A DNA stretch of 64,000 nt, taken from assembly GCA_027579435.1 (NCBI GenBank), contig JANBPK010000920.1, positions 216,351 to 280,350 of the forward strand, given 5' to 3'. Both the position numbers and the translations under genes were made by a program. Shown here piece after piece: positions 1-10,683 of this stretch. Positions within the stretch are counted from its first letter, which is position 1, and the number at the start of each line of letters is the position of its first letter. The DNA comes from Candolleomyces eurysporus. Its lineage: Eukaryota; Basidiomycota; Agaricomycetes; Agaricales; Psathyrellaceae. The notes beneath the pieces were generated by a model that saw only the letters and a program-made list of their open reading frames with translations, made no database searches and was not told the origin of the DNA.

Positions 1-2
1 TG

Positions 3-1624
3 CTCACCCTCATATTCCTTTCCTCTCTACCTGATGGTGGCCGACCCCCTGCAATGGTATCATCCGACAGCCCCATATCCCTCACACACGTCTGCAGACG
101 CTGGCGTTCGCTTGCACACTCGATTCCAGAGCTCTGGACATCCGCGCACCTGCTCTTGGCGTATTTCCGCTCTGGAGCCTTCGAAGACTTTTCTAGAACC
201 GAATTCGAAGACGAAAACGAATCTATCTCGGCTGAAGAACGTATCCAAGCGGAAGAAGATGACGCGAGATTGCCGTTCATCCAGTCCTGGTTCTCCCGCA
301 CGCGCCCAGCAGACTCGCTACACCTCAGCGTCAGCGACGAACACATCTTCTCCAATTTCTCTTCTCCCATCACGAATTTTATCCTAACCCTCCTCGACCG
401 CGTCGAATCCCTGGATTTGATGCTATGCCGGCGCACTCTTCCTAGGTTCACAGAGTTCCGGCCTAGGGCTTACGAGCGCCTCAGAAAGCTACGACTCGCA
501 GGTGACGGGTTCGATCCGGGCGACTGGTGCTTCCTCTTATACGACGCACCAGGCCTCGCGGAATTCGATATCAGGGCTCTCAGAGCCCCGGTGACGAGTC
601 TACCGCTGAACTGGAGTGGGTTGACGAGGTTGGCGGTATCGTATTTCAACGATCCACAGGACGTTCCGAGTATCGGCGTGCTGAAGGCGGTTTTGAGGGA
701 CACCCCGGGTTTGAGGAGTCTAAGGATGGTTGTGAGAGGGGATGTGGTCGAAGGAGGAGAGGTTGGGTCATTGCAGGAGGAAGAAGGAGAGGAGGAGGAG
801 GAGGAGGAGAGGATAGTTCTTTCAGAGCTTCATACCCTCGAACTCGAATTCACGTATTGCATAAATTCCCTGTTCGACACTCTTTCCTTACCTTCCCTTA
901 CCCACATCCAACTCGTGGAAGATCGGTCGCAGCGGTACCCTCCCGTCCCGCCTACGCCCTCAAAGGCCCTGTTACACCTACTCTCAAGTCAACGCGAACC
1001 AGGACTGCCACTGCAGAAGATACGGAAGATCGAGATCGAGGCAGTCTATTACCGACCATCCACTCTCATCAAGTGTTTGGAAATGGTTCCAGGGCTGAGG
1101 CACCTCACACTCCTGGCACCTCTGTCAAACTGCGACCGCCGCGTATTCGGCTTCTCCCATAATCACCAAAACGATGGGGAAGCTCGTCATCATGGGACGC
1201 TTGGGTTCGGCGACGAGGTTCTGGAAGCGCTCACCACTTCCGTCGCTGGTGAGGAAAATATCACGGCTCCAGCTGGCATACTGTGTCCCGACCTCCAATA
1301 CCTAGAGGTTCTCGACTCTCGGTACGACTGGCTCCTCCATAGGAACAGGTCTCCGGAGGCGATGGTGAGGTTCCTCTGCTCGAGGGTATCCTCTCTAGGT
1401 GGTCTATCGAAGCTGGAGAGGATCGTGCTGCCGGGGGGCGTGGGCTCCGACCAAGGAGGAAGTNGGGGTACGCGGGGTTTTGTGCTCTGCGGAAGAGTCT
1501 GGATATCAGGGTGGTGGGGTCAACTGGAGATGAGGATGACGAAGGGGGCGTAAGTGAAGGAGGTGAGGTTCAGGGAGGATGGTTCAGGGAGGGATTGTGG
1601 TCAGATGCATGGTACCAGGCTTGA
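3..1624 (+). CDS. F-box protein with C-terminal LRR-like region, 5' partial
   Basis: The frame is open from base 3 and the true start lies left of the window. The first residues read LTLIFLSSLPDGGRPPAM, then SLTHVCRRWRSLAHSIPELW, the agaric F-box core that normally docks Skp1 in SCF ubiquitin ligases. The rest is a leucine-rich, irregular repeat region with a Glu run near bases 775-813, as in F-box/LRR-like proteins that select substrates. No intron is needed within the visible part. At base 1464 an N next to a G run breaks the frame: read straight through, the ORF ends at 1553, but the alternative frame after the N gives the ending GGWFREGLWSDAWYQA and stop at 1622-1624, which recurs in the other F-box copies. 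I therefore place the end at 1624. It converges on the NACHT gene N1, whose stop is 238 bp away. The function as an SCF adaptor is inferred from the F-box alone. Confidence 0.8.
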
Positions 1625-1861
1625 TCACTCATGGCTCTCCCGAGTGGCGGACGCCGTCGTTTCTCACCAGCACCAGTAGACGGTAAGGGGGAGAGGTGGG
1701 TTCTTGAGGGCGTCTCTGCTGTACCTACGTGTCTCGACTCATACTAGTTCTCTGGACCCCGCTCATCGCTTAAAACGCCGTATATAATATAGGTGTACAT
1801 AGACAAATTCTCTATCGACTATACCCACTTCTCCAGACGAAGAAACACTGAAACTGGATCA
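1625..1861. other. Convergent 3'-3' spacer between F-box and NACHT genes
   Basis: This non-coding stretch holds the two 3' UTRs. It carries blocks that recur at the same place in other pairs: a segment around TCTCACCAGC, a segment ending CTCGACTCATACTAG, and a segment with CGCCGTATATAATATAGG followed by GACAAATTCTC. Related copies lie near 13190-13360, 22200-22310, 35330-35500, 38880-38940, 41590-41680, 44330-44460, 50280-50430 and 57210-57620. Confidence 0.6.
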
Positions 1862-3902
1862 TCATGGACGAATCTGGGACTTTTGAATCTTAGTCCTATT
1901 CTTGTAGAATGCCCTGTCGGCCGAATTGCAAAACCGGTCGGAATCTGAACTGATACGATACCACCACCTTGGCCCAGATAACCCCAGATGACGCTGAAAA
2001 GGACGGCTCCAAATTTTACATACTGGACTGCAGCGATACCATGGGCACTAAAGATGAAAGATGAAAGAAGATCGAGTATCAGTCTAGGGCTCGTAAAAGC
2101 TTGAGGACTGCACGCACCGAGATGTGAACCCCTCGGAAGACCTGCCAGAGGGGCTCAGCGTCCTCGTTTGCGATGGCCGAAGACACCCACCAATCAGCGC
2201 TGGCTGATGTAGCAAAGGCCCCAGAGAGTGGGTGGTCTCTTGAACCCAAATCTATGCGTGGTGGCCATTGGATCAAAAATCCGAGGAAACTGTCTGGGTA
2301 TGAAAACTGGGCATCACAGCCCCCTTCAATATCGCCGTATCAGATCTTTACTGTGAAAAAGAGACAGGCGAAATCACCGGAAAAAAACTCACTTGCACAC
2401 GCCCGATTGAATCGATCCCAGAGAAAGTCAAGCAGCTCGTCGAATCCACAATACAGCCTCCCGCAACGGTCACGGTCATCGAGATAATCGACCAGCGATT
2501 TGTGGTAAACGCCATATTCAGTCGTCCCCTGGTCACTGAGAGGTGGGATCCGAATTAACGAGTGAAGGCTTCCGAGCAAGTATTCCGCCTCGCTAGGCCT
2601 CGTTCCGAACAACAGATTGATATTGTGAGCAGATTCGACTACTCCGCCATACAGATATATGCCACCAATCCACCTCACTGAAAGAGCCGTGTCTGGACTT
2701 GATTCCAGGATATGGGAATAAAGCGAATCGAGCTGCTCGAACGGGTTTGATGTTGTCGTCGATTTCATTTCCAGAATCGATTGAAGCTGGTCGTCTGGAT
2801 GTGCTTTTGGAGATTCAGCAATATACCGGATGACGGTTGCGGCGTAGATGAATTGTCTCGACGCGTTCCTCACCAACGTTTGAATGACTTCTACGGACGG
2901 CCAGGAAGGAGGAAGGTTGTACCGACGACGGATTTGGCTGAACTGGGCTTCCAAAAAGAGGGTAATGTCAGCGTCGACCTCGTAATCTTCATGCAGATCG
3001 AGCTTGTGGCTGAAAGGGGTGGAATTGTTTTGGGGGTCGAAGAATTCGCGAAATACCCGCTCTGGACGACTAGCGATGAGAATACGGAAGGGAAAGGATG
3101 GATGCAATGCCGCTGTTTGAAGAACCTCGAGAATTTCCAGCTGGTCTTGTTCGCTTGTTCGTGGTGGCCGGGATTTCGATCCAATGTCATGATACTGCTC
3201 GGCCTCGCATTCGTCAAGCCCGTCGATAATGATAGCTCCCCGAAGGTCAGAGCCGTTGGGACGACCCGCAATCTCCTGGAGAGGTCCCAAAACGAGGACT
3301 TCCATCTGTACGTGCAGGTTCTTGTCGAAAATGTCTGAATTTGCGTCGATCGCTTTCGATATCTCTTCTCGTAGATGGGGATAATTTCGCGCCAGCTGGT
3401 GTGCGAGAGTAACCACAAAGGCAGTCTTCCGGCGCCTGCCAATCGATGCTGACCATGATGCGAAGAAGAAGGTCGCTCCCAGCACTCCACCCGCTTTGCA
3501 GCGCTCAGAGAGTGATCCCATGACTGCCGTCTTCCCGGTCCCTGCAGGCCCCGTCACCCACTTTATCTTCTTTGGGTGCTCAGACTCTACTTCTTGATCC
3601 ACGATCCAGCCGTACAAGTCTTCTTGCACAGCGACTCGAGTATCTAGGTGACACTTTGGCGCATCACAGCGCTCGGCGGAGTCGTGAATGGCTCCGGCGA
3701 CGATTCGAGATTCGAGCTCTACAGATTATGCATAATTATGGCCAAAGTTGGTCAGTGTCAATGTAGCCGCGTTCATAATAGCCTCAGCGTACATACCCTT
3801 TAGGGGGCCAACTCTCGAGGAGGAAGAGGATACGTTTGTGACATTGATTTTGAGTTTATCGACCTGGAAGTCACGAGCGCCTTCAAGGATATTGTTTGCC
3901 AT
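1862..3902 (-). CDS. NACHT NTPase (NLR-like) N1, intact, four exons
   Basis: Model: complement(join(1862..2047,2118..2323,2393..3718,3797..3902)), 607 residues. Exon 1 (35 codons) is the leader with ARDFQVDKLKINV. Exon 2 starts with the pre-NACHT signature IHDSAERCDAPKCHLDTR, then Walker A GPAGTGKT (about residues 92-99), Walker B AIIIDGLDECE (about 198-208), the sensor segment FRILIASRPERVFREFF, and the winged-helix end YGVYHKSLVDYL. Exon 3 carries RGCDAQFSYPDSF and SADWW. Exon 4 opens with C-x4-C-x3-C (CPWYRCSPVC, residue 547 on) and ends in a basic tail (KIQKSQIRP). Introns of 78, 69 and 70 bp have GT..AG ends and keep phase 1, 1 and 0. The inner ATG at 3902 was chosen because it aligns with the start of other copies; the upstream in-frame Met is not conserved. 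The family binds ATP/GTP and oligomerises on activation. The ligand is unknown and no sensor repeats are visible. Confidence 0.9.
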
Positions 3903-3964
3903 GAGGGGTCCAGTGAGGGGAGGGAGATAATATTGTGGTTGCGTGTAATCTCGCAATGGGCTCA

Positions 3965-4036
3965 CAGCAAACCGCGTGTTGTCCTGCAGGTGACTGAGGC
4001 TGGCATGTTTGGTGATATGTTTGTCGAGCGTCTAGC
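3965..4036 (-). promoter_or_regulatory. Conserved upstream block of N1
   Basis: About 60-135 bp upstream of the N1 start codon. On the plus strand it holds GTTTGTCGAGCGTCTAGC, the core found in front of nearly every NACHT copy in the window (consensus GTTTGTTGAGCGTCTAACG), and a CGCGTGTTGTCC segment akin to the CCGCCTCGTGTTGG of the others. Its position suggests a core promoter or 5' UTR element; no TATA box was picked out. Confidence 0.5.
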
Positions 4037-4189
4037 TTTCCGCACTGCCACCCGCCTGCCTGCACACGATGTTACCAAACACCGTTCATCGTGGCAATTT
4101 TCTTGGTCCCAACTAGTCCGATAGATGAGCAAAAATCTATCCACTGACCTTGCGTGATTGTGCCCAGACAGTAAGTGCTAGACACTTGA

Positions 4190-4570
4190 ATGCTCAATTT
4201 TTGCGCTTTTCGGTTGACCATTGCCGCCGGCCCTAGCATAGTCCGCACCCCGCCAACTACCGAAAANGGGGGGACTGGCCTTGACTCCAAGATGCGCCTG
4301 TACAATGCGTCCATGTGTTCGAGTGGATTCGAAGTTGTATTTGCTGTCACGTTCAAAATCGCCTTGAGCAAGAATTTTGGAGGTTCTCGGTGACCCGTGT
4401 CGAGAAAGCCAATGATGGTTGCGGCATAAATGAAGTGCCTGCACTAAGGTTTGAATGGTTCCTGAAGATGGCCAAGAGGCAGGAAGGTTGTGTCGAGAAG
4501 GCGATGTTGACATTGTAATTTACGTACAAATCGAGTTTCTCCGGGCGAAGGGGTTGGGACTGTTTTAACG
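4190..4570 (-). pseudogene. NACHT fragment N2, truncated at both ends
   Basis: Only a middle piece of exon 2 survives. Across frames one can read the counterparts of LDLHEDYNADADI, the ATVIRFLD segment and the SNPLEHMDALYRRILES segment, with several shifts. An N at 4267 sits in the run that encodes the PDPP residues. To the right it joins directly to an F-box 3' remnant at about 4565, so a recombination or deletion breakpoint lies there. No exon 3 or 4 counterpart was found below 4190. Confidence 0.7.
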
Positions 4571-4700
4571 GTTCTGTGGAAGAGTCTAGATATCAGGTTC
4601 ACCTTTGGACGACGACATGCAGGAAGTAAAGGAAGGAGGAGAGGCTCAGAGAGGATAGTTAAGGGAGGGATGTTGGTCAGAGGGTTGGTATTGGCTTGAT
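4565..4700 (+). pseudogene. F-box gene 3' remnant
   Basis: This matches the last part of the F-box gene at 3-1624: GTGGAAGAGTCTAGATATCAGG corresponds to the segment encoding RKSLDIR, and GAGGGATGTTGGTCAGAGGG corresponds to the one encoding REGLWSDAW. In-frame stops and an N at 4701 show it is dead. It is followed by the usual convergent spacer and then the 3' end of N3, so even this remnant keeps the tail-to-tail order. Confidence 0.65.
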
Positions 4701-4859
4701 NCCCCCATTTGCTCTCCCAAGCGAGCGACTCCTCTCTCACCAACGTCATTCATTCGAAGGCTCTGTAGACCAGTGGTATATCAGAGATGCCTCTCTTGTA
4801 CTTACTTCTCTCGAGTCGTAGTCAAATTTCGGCTTGCCTTTAAAATTGAAGATTTATCA

Positions 4860-5985
4860 TTACGGATGATTCTGGGACAACCCTATTGCCCTGCGAACCA
4901 AATTCCAGAGCCGCTGCAAGTCTGTGCTACGACGTGGCCACAACAATCTAGGTGCGATCCAGGCAGCTGATCCCAAACGCTGCAGGATGGAACGACTCCA
5001 AATCCTACACGATGGCTTGCAATAATACTAGGGGCACTAAAACTGAGAGATAAAAGGAAATTGAATCAGTCTCAACCTGAGGTTTGGATTAGATCGACGA
5101 TTGCACGCCCTGAGACATGAACACCCTGGAAGAGCCTCCGGAAGGATCCAGCCGCCTTGTGTGAGATGGCCAAGGACACCCACTAGTCAGCGCTAGCTGG
5201 TAGAAGAAAAACCTTAGAGTAACCGCTGGCCAAAGGCATATTTGTGGTAAATGGAAAGCTGGCTNAAAAATCCGAGGAAGCTTTTCAGGTAAAAATGCTG
5301 GGTATCACAACCCCTTCGATATCATAGCATCAAAAGAGAAACAAAGACTAGAACCGCACTGGGAGATGGGATCCGGATTAGCGAATGAAGGTTTCCGAGC
5401 AAGTGCTCAGCTTCGCTACCGTCCATTTGCAAAAGCAGATGTATGCTGGAAGCATATGATGAATGTAGGATATCATTCAACCTTTGGATACTGCGGATCC
5501 ACATACCGAAAGAGGCGGAAATGGGCTCGACTCCAGGATGTGGGAGTACGAAATATCGTGTGTTTCAATGGATTTGAATTTAGTGTCGCTCGCATCTTCA
5601 AGATAGCCTCGAGCAAAGCCTTCAAAGGTTCTTGATGACCCATGTCAAGAAATCGGATGACAGTTCCTGCATGAATGAATTCACCCGACGCATTCTCCAC
5701 CAACGTTTCAATGGCTCTCGGCAATGGCTAAGAGGGAAGGAGGTGATAACGACGACGAATTCGGTTGAACTGGGATTCGAGGGTGATGTCAGCATCAGCG
5801 TCATATTCTTCGCGCAGATCGACCTTGTCGGCGAGAGGGATAGCATTATTCTCTGAGTCAAAGAACTAGAGAAATACGCGCTCGGGACAGCTGGCAATGA
5901 GGACACGGAAGGGAAAAGATGGAACTGACGATGCTGCTTAAAGAACTTGAAGAATTTCTAGCTGGTCTTGGTCTTTGTTTGTGGT
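4860..5985 (-). pseudogene. NACHT pseudogene N3
   Basis: The order of parts is that of an N1-type gene but the 5' half (leader, Walker A, Walker B) is missing. From right to left one can read a QDQLEI counterpart, the IASCPERVF sensor segment followed by a stop, an ADIT..LESQFN segment lacking the two residues LF, then SGEFIHAGTVIRFLDMGH and EAEHLLGNLHSLIRIP. An exon 3 trace lies at about 5090-5290, with an N at 5265. Exon 4 at 4860-5036 has an in-frame TAG in place of the Trp of CPWYC, but the tail is still readable (KPSCRIWSRSILQRLGSA). The CpG-type changes (Arg to Cys or stop) match those in N4. Confidence 0.8.
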
Positions 5986-6114
5986 CTAACAGGGAGACGG
6001 CTCTTTTCTCATTATTGTGCTTGGTACCAGTATTATGCTTACACATTCACTAACTAGACAAGGTGGATTCTATAGCCTACCATAGGACTTGGGGTTCCTC
6101 TGATCCGTGGGATT
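5986..6114. other. Short spacer without recognised content
   Basis: AT-rich spacer between the truncated 5' side of N3 and the stop of N4. No F-box trace was seen here, unlike in front of most other NACHT 3' ends. Confidence 0.4.
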
Positions 6115-7564
6115 TTACAACAGCGTCTTTGTAACCAGCCTTGTAAATGCCTCACTTTCTTTTATAGATTGACCCCGCCAGAGTGGCCACCACACTCCAG
6201 GAGCAATCCAAGTAGCTGATCCTAAACGACGCAGAATGGAATGGCTCCATATTTTGCATGCTGGCTTGCAACGATACCAAGGGCACTAGAGGTCAGAGAT
6301 AGAGGAAGAATTTCAGATCAGGGTTTGAAAAAGCATGGCAACTTAACACGCACTGAACGATGAAGATCCCGGAATATATGCCAGAGAGAGTGATGCGCGT
6401 GGAGTGCGATGGCTGACAACACCCACCAGTCAGCACTAGCTGGTGTAGGAAGAATGATGGAGTGCGCACTCCCCTCTGACAAATTCATACCCCATGATGA
6501 TGTAAGTAGGACCAGGAACCTCAGGAAGTTGTCTGAGTATGGAAAATGGGCAGTGCTCCCCCCTTCAGATTCATGGCGTCAGAGAAGTAACAATGAAGAA
6601 GAAAGCAAAATCAAACTCACTTTCACACATCCAAATGAATTGGTCCCAGATAAGTACCTTAACTTCCCTGTTTTCAATGTACAGGCCTTTGCTATGGTGA
6701 GCGTCCTCTAGGAAGTCAAGCAGTGATTTATGGTAAAAGCCATATTTAGTCGACTCCTGATTGCTGGGAGGTGGAATCTGAATCAACAAGTGAAGGTTTT
6801 CCAGCAAGTGCTCTGCCTTGTTGCTCTGTGGGTCTCTCTGCATGAGCATATTCATGTTGGAAGCAGAGGTTCCTTTGAAAAGACTGAGCAGGTCTATGGC
6901 ATAAATCCACCATACCGAAGANGGGGGGATCTGGACTTGACTCCAAGATATGCCTGTACAATGCGTCCAAATGTTCAAGTGGGTGCAAAGTTGTATTTGC
7001 TCCCATGTTCAAAATCGCCTCGAGCAAGACTTTTGGAGGTTCTCAGTGACCTGTGTCCAGGAAACGAATGATGGTTGCGGCATAAATGAATTGCCCTGAT
7101 GCATTCTCCACCAAAGTTTGAATGGCTCCTGGAGGTGGCCATGAGGAAAGAAGGTTGTGTTGACGACAAAGTTGATTAAACTGGACCTCTAAGAAGAGGG
7201 TAATGTCGGAATCAGCATTGTAATATTTGTGCAAATTGAGTTTCTGGGCAAAGGGATTGGGTCTGTTTTCAGGGCCAAAGAATTCGCAAAACACGCATTT
7301 GGGACAACTGGCAATGAGTATACAGAAGGGAAAGCATGGATCCGACAATGTGGCATGAAGAACTTGGAGGACTTCCAGCTGGTCTTGGTCGTTTGCCTGT
7401 GGTGGAAGCAACTTGGATTTTGATCCCGTGGCTGTAGTATCATGGTATTGCTCAGCTTTACATTCGGCCAAACCATCAATGATGACAGTGCCCCACAAAC
7501 CAGGTACATCGGGATGGCGTGAAATCTCCTGTAGAGGACCCAGAACGAGGACTTCCATTTGCGT

Positions 7565-8913
7565 TGATGTGCAGGTAGCGAACTAGGGTGCTCTAACAAC
7601 CAAACTATAGAACTAAAACACACACACACAACCACAACAACACAACACACCAAATACCTTTGTGAAGATAAAGGCGGGCAAGGGGTATAGGTAAAAGCTC
7701 TAAGTCAAGTCGACAGAGGCTTCTAGAACTCTTCTTGTACAATTGCAAGTTCAAGGGGGAGCTAAGGCTCAACCAGCAACGATAGAAATGCTTCACGAAG
7801 TGACTTTGCTAACACACGGTAAGGTTTGAGATACGATGGATAACTTCACGAACAGAGGACACGGCCTCAAGCAACTTTAACGCAAGAACAATTCGATAAA
7901 TGCAAGTGACACGACTCTGATTGACTTCGCGAACTTAAACACTCTTTTCTCGATAACAGACGGCTCTTGTAGATTCCTGGGAACACGGTCCTGACGCGAA
8001 ATACAAACACTAGCTACCCGCTAATGCTATAATAGATAAAACAGAGACGTAGATATAGGCAATTATTGTTTGGCTAACAGGCAAAGAAACAAATAGATGA
8101 CAGAGACAGAGAGAGATAAGAAATACAATCACATGAGGGTATCGAAGGCCAAGAGTTGAGTCTCGAACCATAGAACGCAGCCCAGGCACTTCGCAAACCT
8201 GTTCTGGACGCAGCTGTTATTGAGTCCGCATGGATATTCACCAAGGATTGCTTCTGGAGAGTGCGCCCTTCCGTTTGCGCACCTAATCCGACGAATTGAT
8301 CCGGATTTTAGGTGCTTGGCTCCACCAAGCCACACTGCTTCACTACTCTGCTGACTCTTTCTATCTCTTGGCTATGGACAGGCTGACTGAGCTTCAGGCA
8401 GATGACCACATAAGCTTTAGTCTTACTTTCCGGTTTTCTGTACAGGTTCACAAACTTCGGATGATCCTCCAAAGCTCATCAACTAACGCGGATACCTTCC
8501 AAAGATGGTAAGGTCCACACTTATTGACTTGACAGATCAACGATCATGTTCTCGAAGCCATCGGCTACTTCACAAAGACTTCCACTTAGCAATGTCAGGG
8601 CAAATTCCCTTGTAGTACGCATAACTCCCCCTGATATCGTCCCTTGCCAGGTCAGGCATATCAGGTAGCTTTGATTCTAGTTGTAGCCGTTTCAGATATG
8701 TTCACAAGGCCTTCACGAACTTAAAGTACCATTGTAGAACTGTCTTACTTGTCTTTCTCGTCTCTGCTAGGTAGTCTGCTTAGTTGGCAACCAGGGAAAG
8801 TTCCAACTCTATAGTTCCCAACTTCACAAAGATCTCCTTTACACATAAGCAGTTCATGAACATTAAGAACAAGTTCGTGAATTTTATAGGGTGTTTGCGC
8901 ACTCAGCGCATCA
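7565..8913. mobile_element. LTR-like element (probable solo LTR), 1349 bp
   Basis: It starts TGATGTGCAGG and ends GCGCATCA, so it has TG..CA ends and short terminal inverted similarity (TGATGYGC). It interrupts NACHT exon 2 inside the sequence CTGCGTGTGCAGATTC and is flanked by GCGT on both sides (7561-7564 and 8914-8917), a candidate 4-bp target duplication. A second, divergent copy starts at 63635 with TGATGCGCAGGT. No ORF with reverse transcriptase, integrase or Gag features is inside and no internal direct repeat was seen, so a solo LTR or short non-autonomous element fits best. Strand is undetermined. Confidence 0.7.
7617..7658. repeat. CA-rich low-complexity tract
   Basis: Imperfect CA/CAA repeats inside the LTR-like element. 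The counterpart at about 63698-63722 in the second copy is also CA-rich, so the tract belongs to the element rather than being a separate microsatellite. Confidence 0.7.
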
Positions 8914-9470
8914 GCGTGTGCAGATTCTTGTTGAAAATGTCCGAATTTGCTTTGATCGCTTGGGATATCTCTTCTTGCAGATCGGGATGATACTGTGCAA
9001 GCTGATGTGTGATGGTAGTCACGAGGGCAGTTTTCTGGTGCCTGCCAATGGAAGCCAACCAGGATGCAAAGAAGAAGGTTGCCATGAGCACTCCACCCAC
9101 TTTGCACCGTTCTGATAGTGATCCCAAGACTGCTGTCTTCCCTGTTCCCGTGGGCCCTGTCACTGATTTCATCTTCCTTGGATTCTCAGAGTCTCCATCT
9201 CCATCTACGATCCAGCCGTACAAGTCGTCTTGAACAGCAACTTGGGTGTCTGGATGGCACTTTGGCACATCACAGTGCTCTGCAGAGTTGTGGATAGCTC
9301 TGGTGGCAATTTGGGATTCGAGCTCTAAGAATTATGTCAACATGCTGTGTTCAGAATAGCTTGGGGCACATACCCCTGAGGGGCTCAATTCCGGAAGAGG
9401 AAGAGGATATGTTTGTGATCCTGAACTGATCAACTTGAAAGTTGTGGGCACCTTGGAAACTGTTTTCCAT

Positions 9471-10419
9471 GATGATGCAGTGGGGGATGGGAGAGGTAAG
9501 TGACTGGATGTGCAGGTACTATTGCGAAGAGTCCACAGCAAGCCTCATGTTATCCTGTGGGTGACTCAGGCGGGGATGTTTGGTTTATGTTTGTCGAGCA
9601 TCTGACTTTCCCTTTTGAGAAGCCAAGATCACCTACCTATGCGCAATTTACCTTTCTTCGCACCTTTCCAGAGGTCAAAGGTAATGGTCTATGTGAGAGA
9701 ACCTAAACATTGGCTACAGGGACTATGAGGAACATGTCTTTCAGGAGAAGTGGCATGCATTCGGTGAACATCCCCCTGTCCTATCAACCACTCACCTTTT
9801 ACCAGCACTCCTGGGCCACAGCTCCCAGCTCAACCACCAGATCTTTTCTCGACCAGCCCCAATGATCCCAGGAGGGCACTCTGAGGTCGTCATTGACAAT
9901 CGATGTCGTGCAAGGAGTCTGGTAGGATTGGGAAGGTAATTATGTGCTGATCCATTAGAAGCCATCATGAACAAGACTGAAATGCACCACTTTCCTCAGC
10001 TGGCATGGAGGACAGCAAGAAGGAAGTGCTCAGAACCGCATTTCAATGTGTACTCAGCAGTGACGAGCTGACAAATGCTGATCTGCTCCCAGTGGCAATG
10101 CCCCCAAGAACACCTGATGGGTGGTGGGTGAGGAGAGAAAGGATCCAGGAGTAGGATACCGCTCGCTCCAGAGCTGTTCTGACATCATTCTGAGGATGCT
10201 CAAAACAAGGATCCGACATGCTGGCGTAGCAATGCTATGAATGAAAAATGTTGAGATTGTCAAGTTAAATCTTGAATCCAAGAATGGTGAGGCAGGGGAA
10301 GCTGATTTGAACAGGTGCAGCTTGGACTGGCTGGGATTGGGAGCCCAGTGTTCAGGGGTAGACAGCTAATATGTTGGAACACTTGTGAGAGCCAAGGTAC
10401 CATGTGAGGTTAGATTGAG
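9471..10419. other. Degenerate region upstream of N4
   Basis: The first part carries the NACHT promoter-like core (GTTTGTCGAGCATCTGAC near 9588-9606) in front of N4. The rest has no long frame on either strand. It may include the decayed downstream part of the minus-strand F-box remnant at 10420-10683, but I see no firm motif. Confidence 0.4.
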
Positions 10420-10683
10420 TCAGAGCTTCCAAACTGAAGACATCTTCCGCACTATTCTCCCAGCCAGCACCTCTGCATTGTGACAGCATTTCGTTAGAAA
10501 AATTGACACAATCAATGCTTTTGCTAGAGCGCTATAAAAAAANGCATACCACTGCCCAAGCTCTGGAAAACCGATAATAAGGTTGTGCCACCATCGACAA
10601 ACCTGTGATACATTGAAAATATCATGGAAAGAGGGCCTGCTCTTGTGTGGAAGAAAAATAAATATATAGTGGAGTTGTTTCAA
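10420..10683 (-). pseudogene. F-box remnant of a second type
   Basis: The minus strand reads HDIFNVSQVCRWWHNLI followed by IGFPELGQW, which fits the second helix pair of an agaric F-box (VCRRWR..A...PELW) but differs clearly from the F-box genes elsewhere in the window and lies on the other strand. An N at 10543 falls just after the Trp. No intact LRR region follows. I read it as a fragment of an unrelated F-box gene; confidence is limited by its length. Confidence 0.45.

Larger units (their letters stand above)
6115..9470 (-). pseudogene. NACHT pseudogene N4, split by an LTR-like insertion
   Basis: Exon 1 is at 9374-9470 (GAHNFQVDQFRI). Exon 2 runs 9324 to 6621, interrupted by an element at 7565-8913 just after the codons for NLH. 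Exon 3 is at 6354-6562 and exon 4 at 6115-6285 (CPWYRCKPACKIWSHSILRR). Besides the insertion, CGA became TGA at 7040-7042 in the GHREPP segment. Arg codons are often changed to Cys, His or Gln: the sensor reads CILIASCPKCVFCEFF instead of RILIASRPERVFREFF, and EHCDVPKC replaces ERCDAPKC. These are mostly C-to-T or G-to-A changes at CpG. Exon 3 and 4 stay open, so decay seems fairly recent or the copy was functional until the insertion. The N at 6922 is spurious: dropping it restores the reading PDPPSSVWWI. Confidence 0.9.

Noticed and set aside
527..1162. 211-residue ORF inside the F-box gene
   Set aside because: Overlaps the F-box frame, low complexity Arg/Gly/Ser composition, no counterpart motif; shadow frame.
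7565..8913. Coding gene in the insertion in N4
   Set aside because: Longest frames are about 70 codons and no retroelement or transposase motif is seen.
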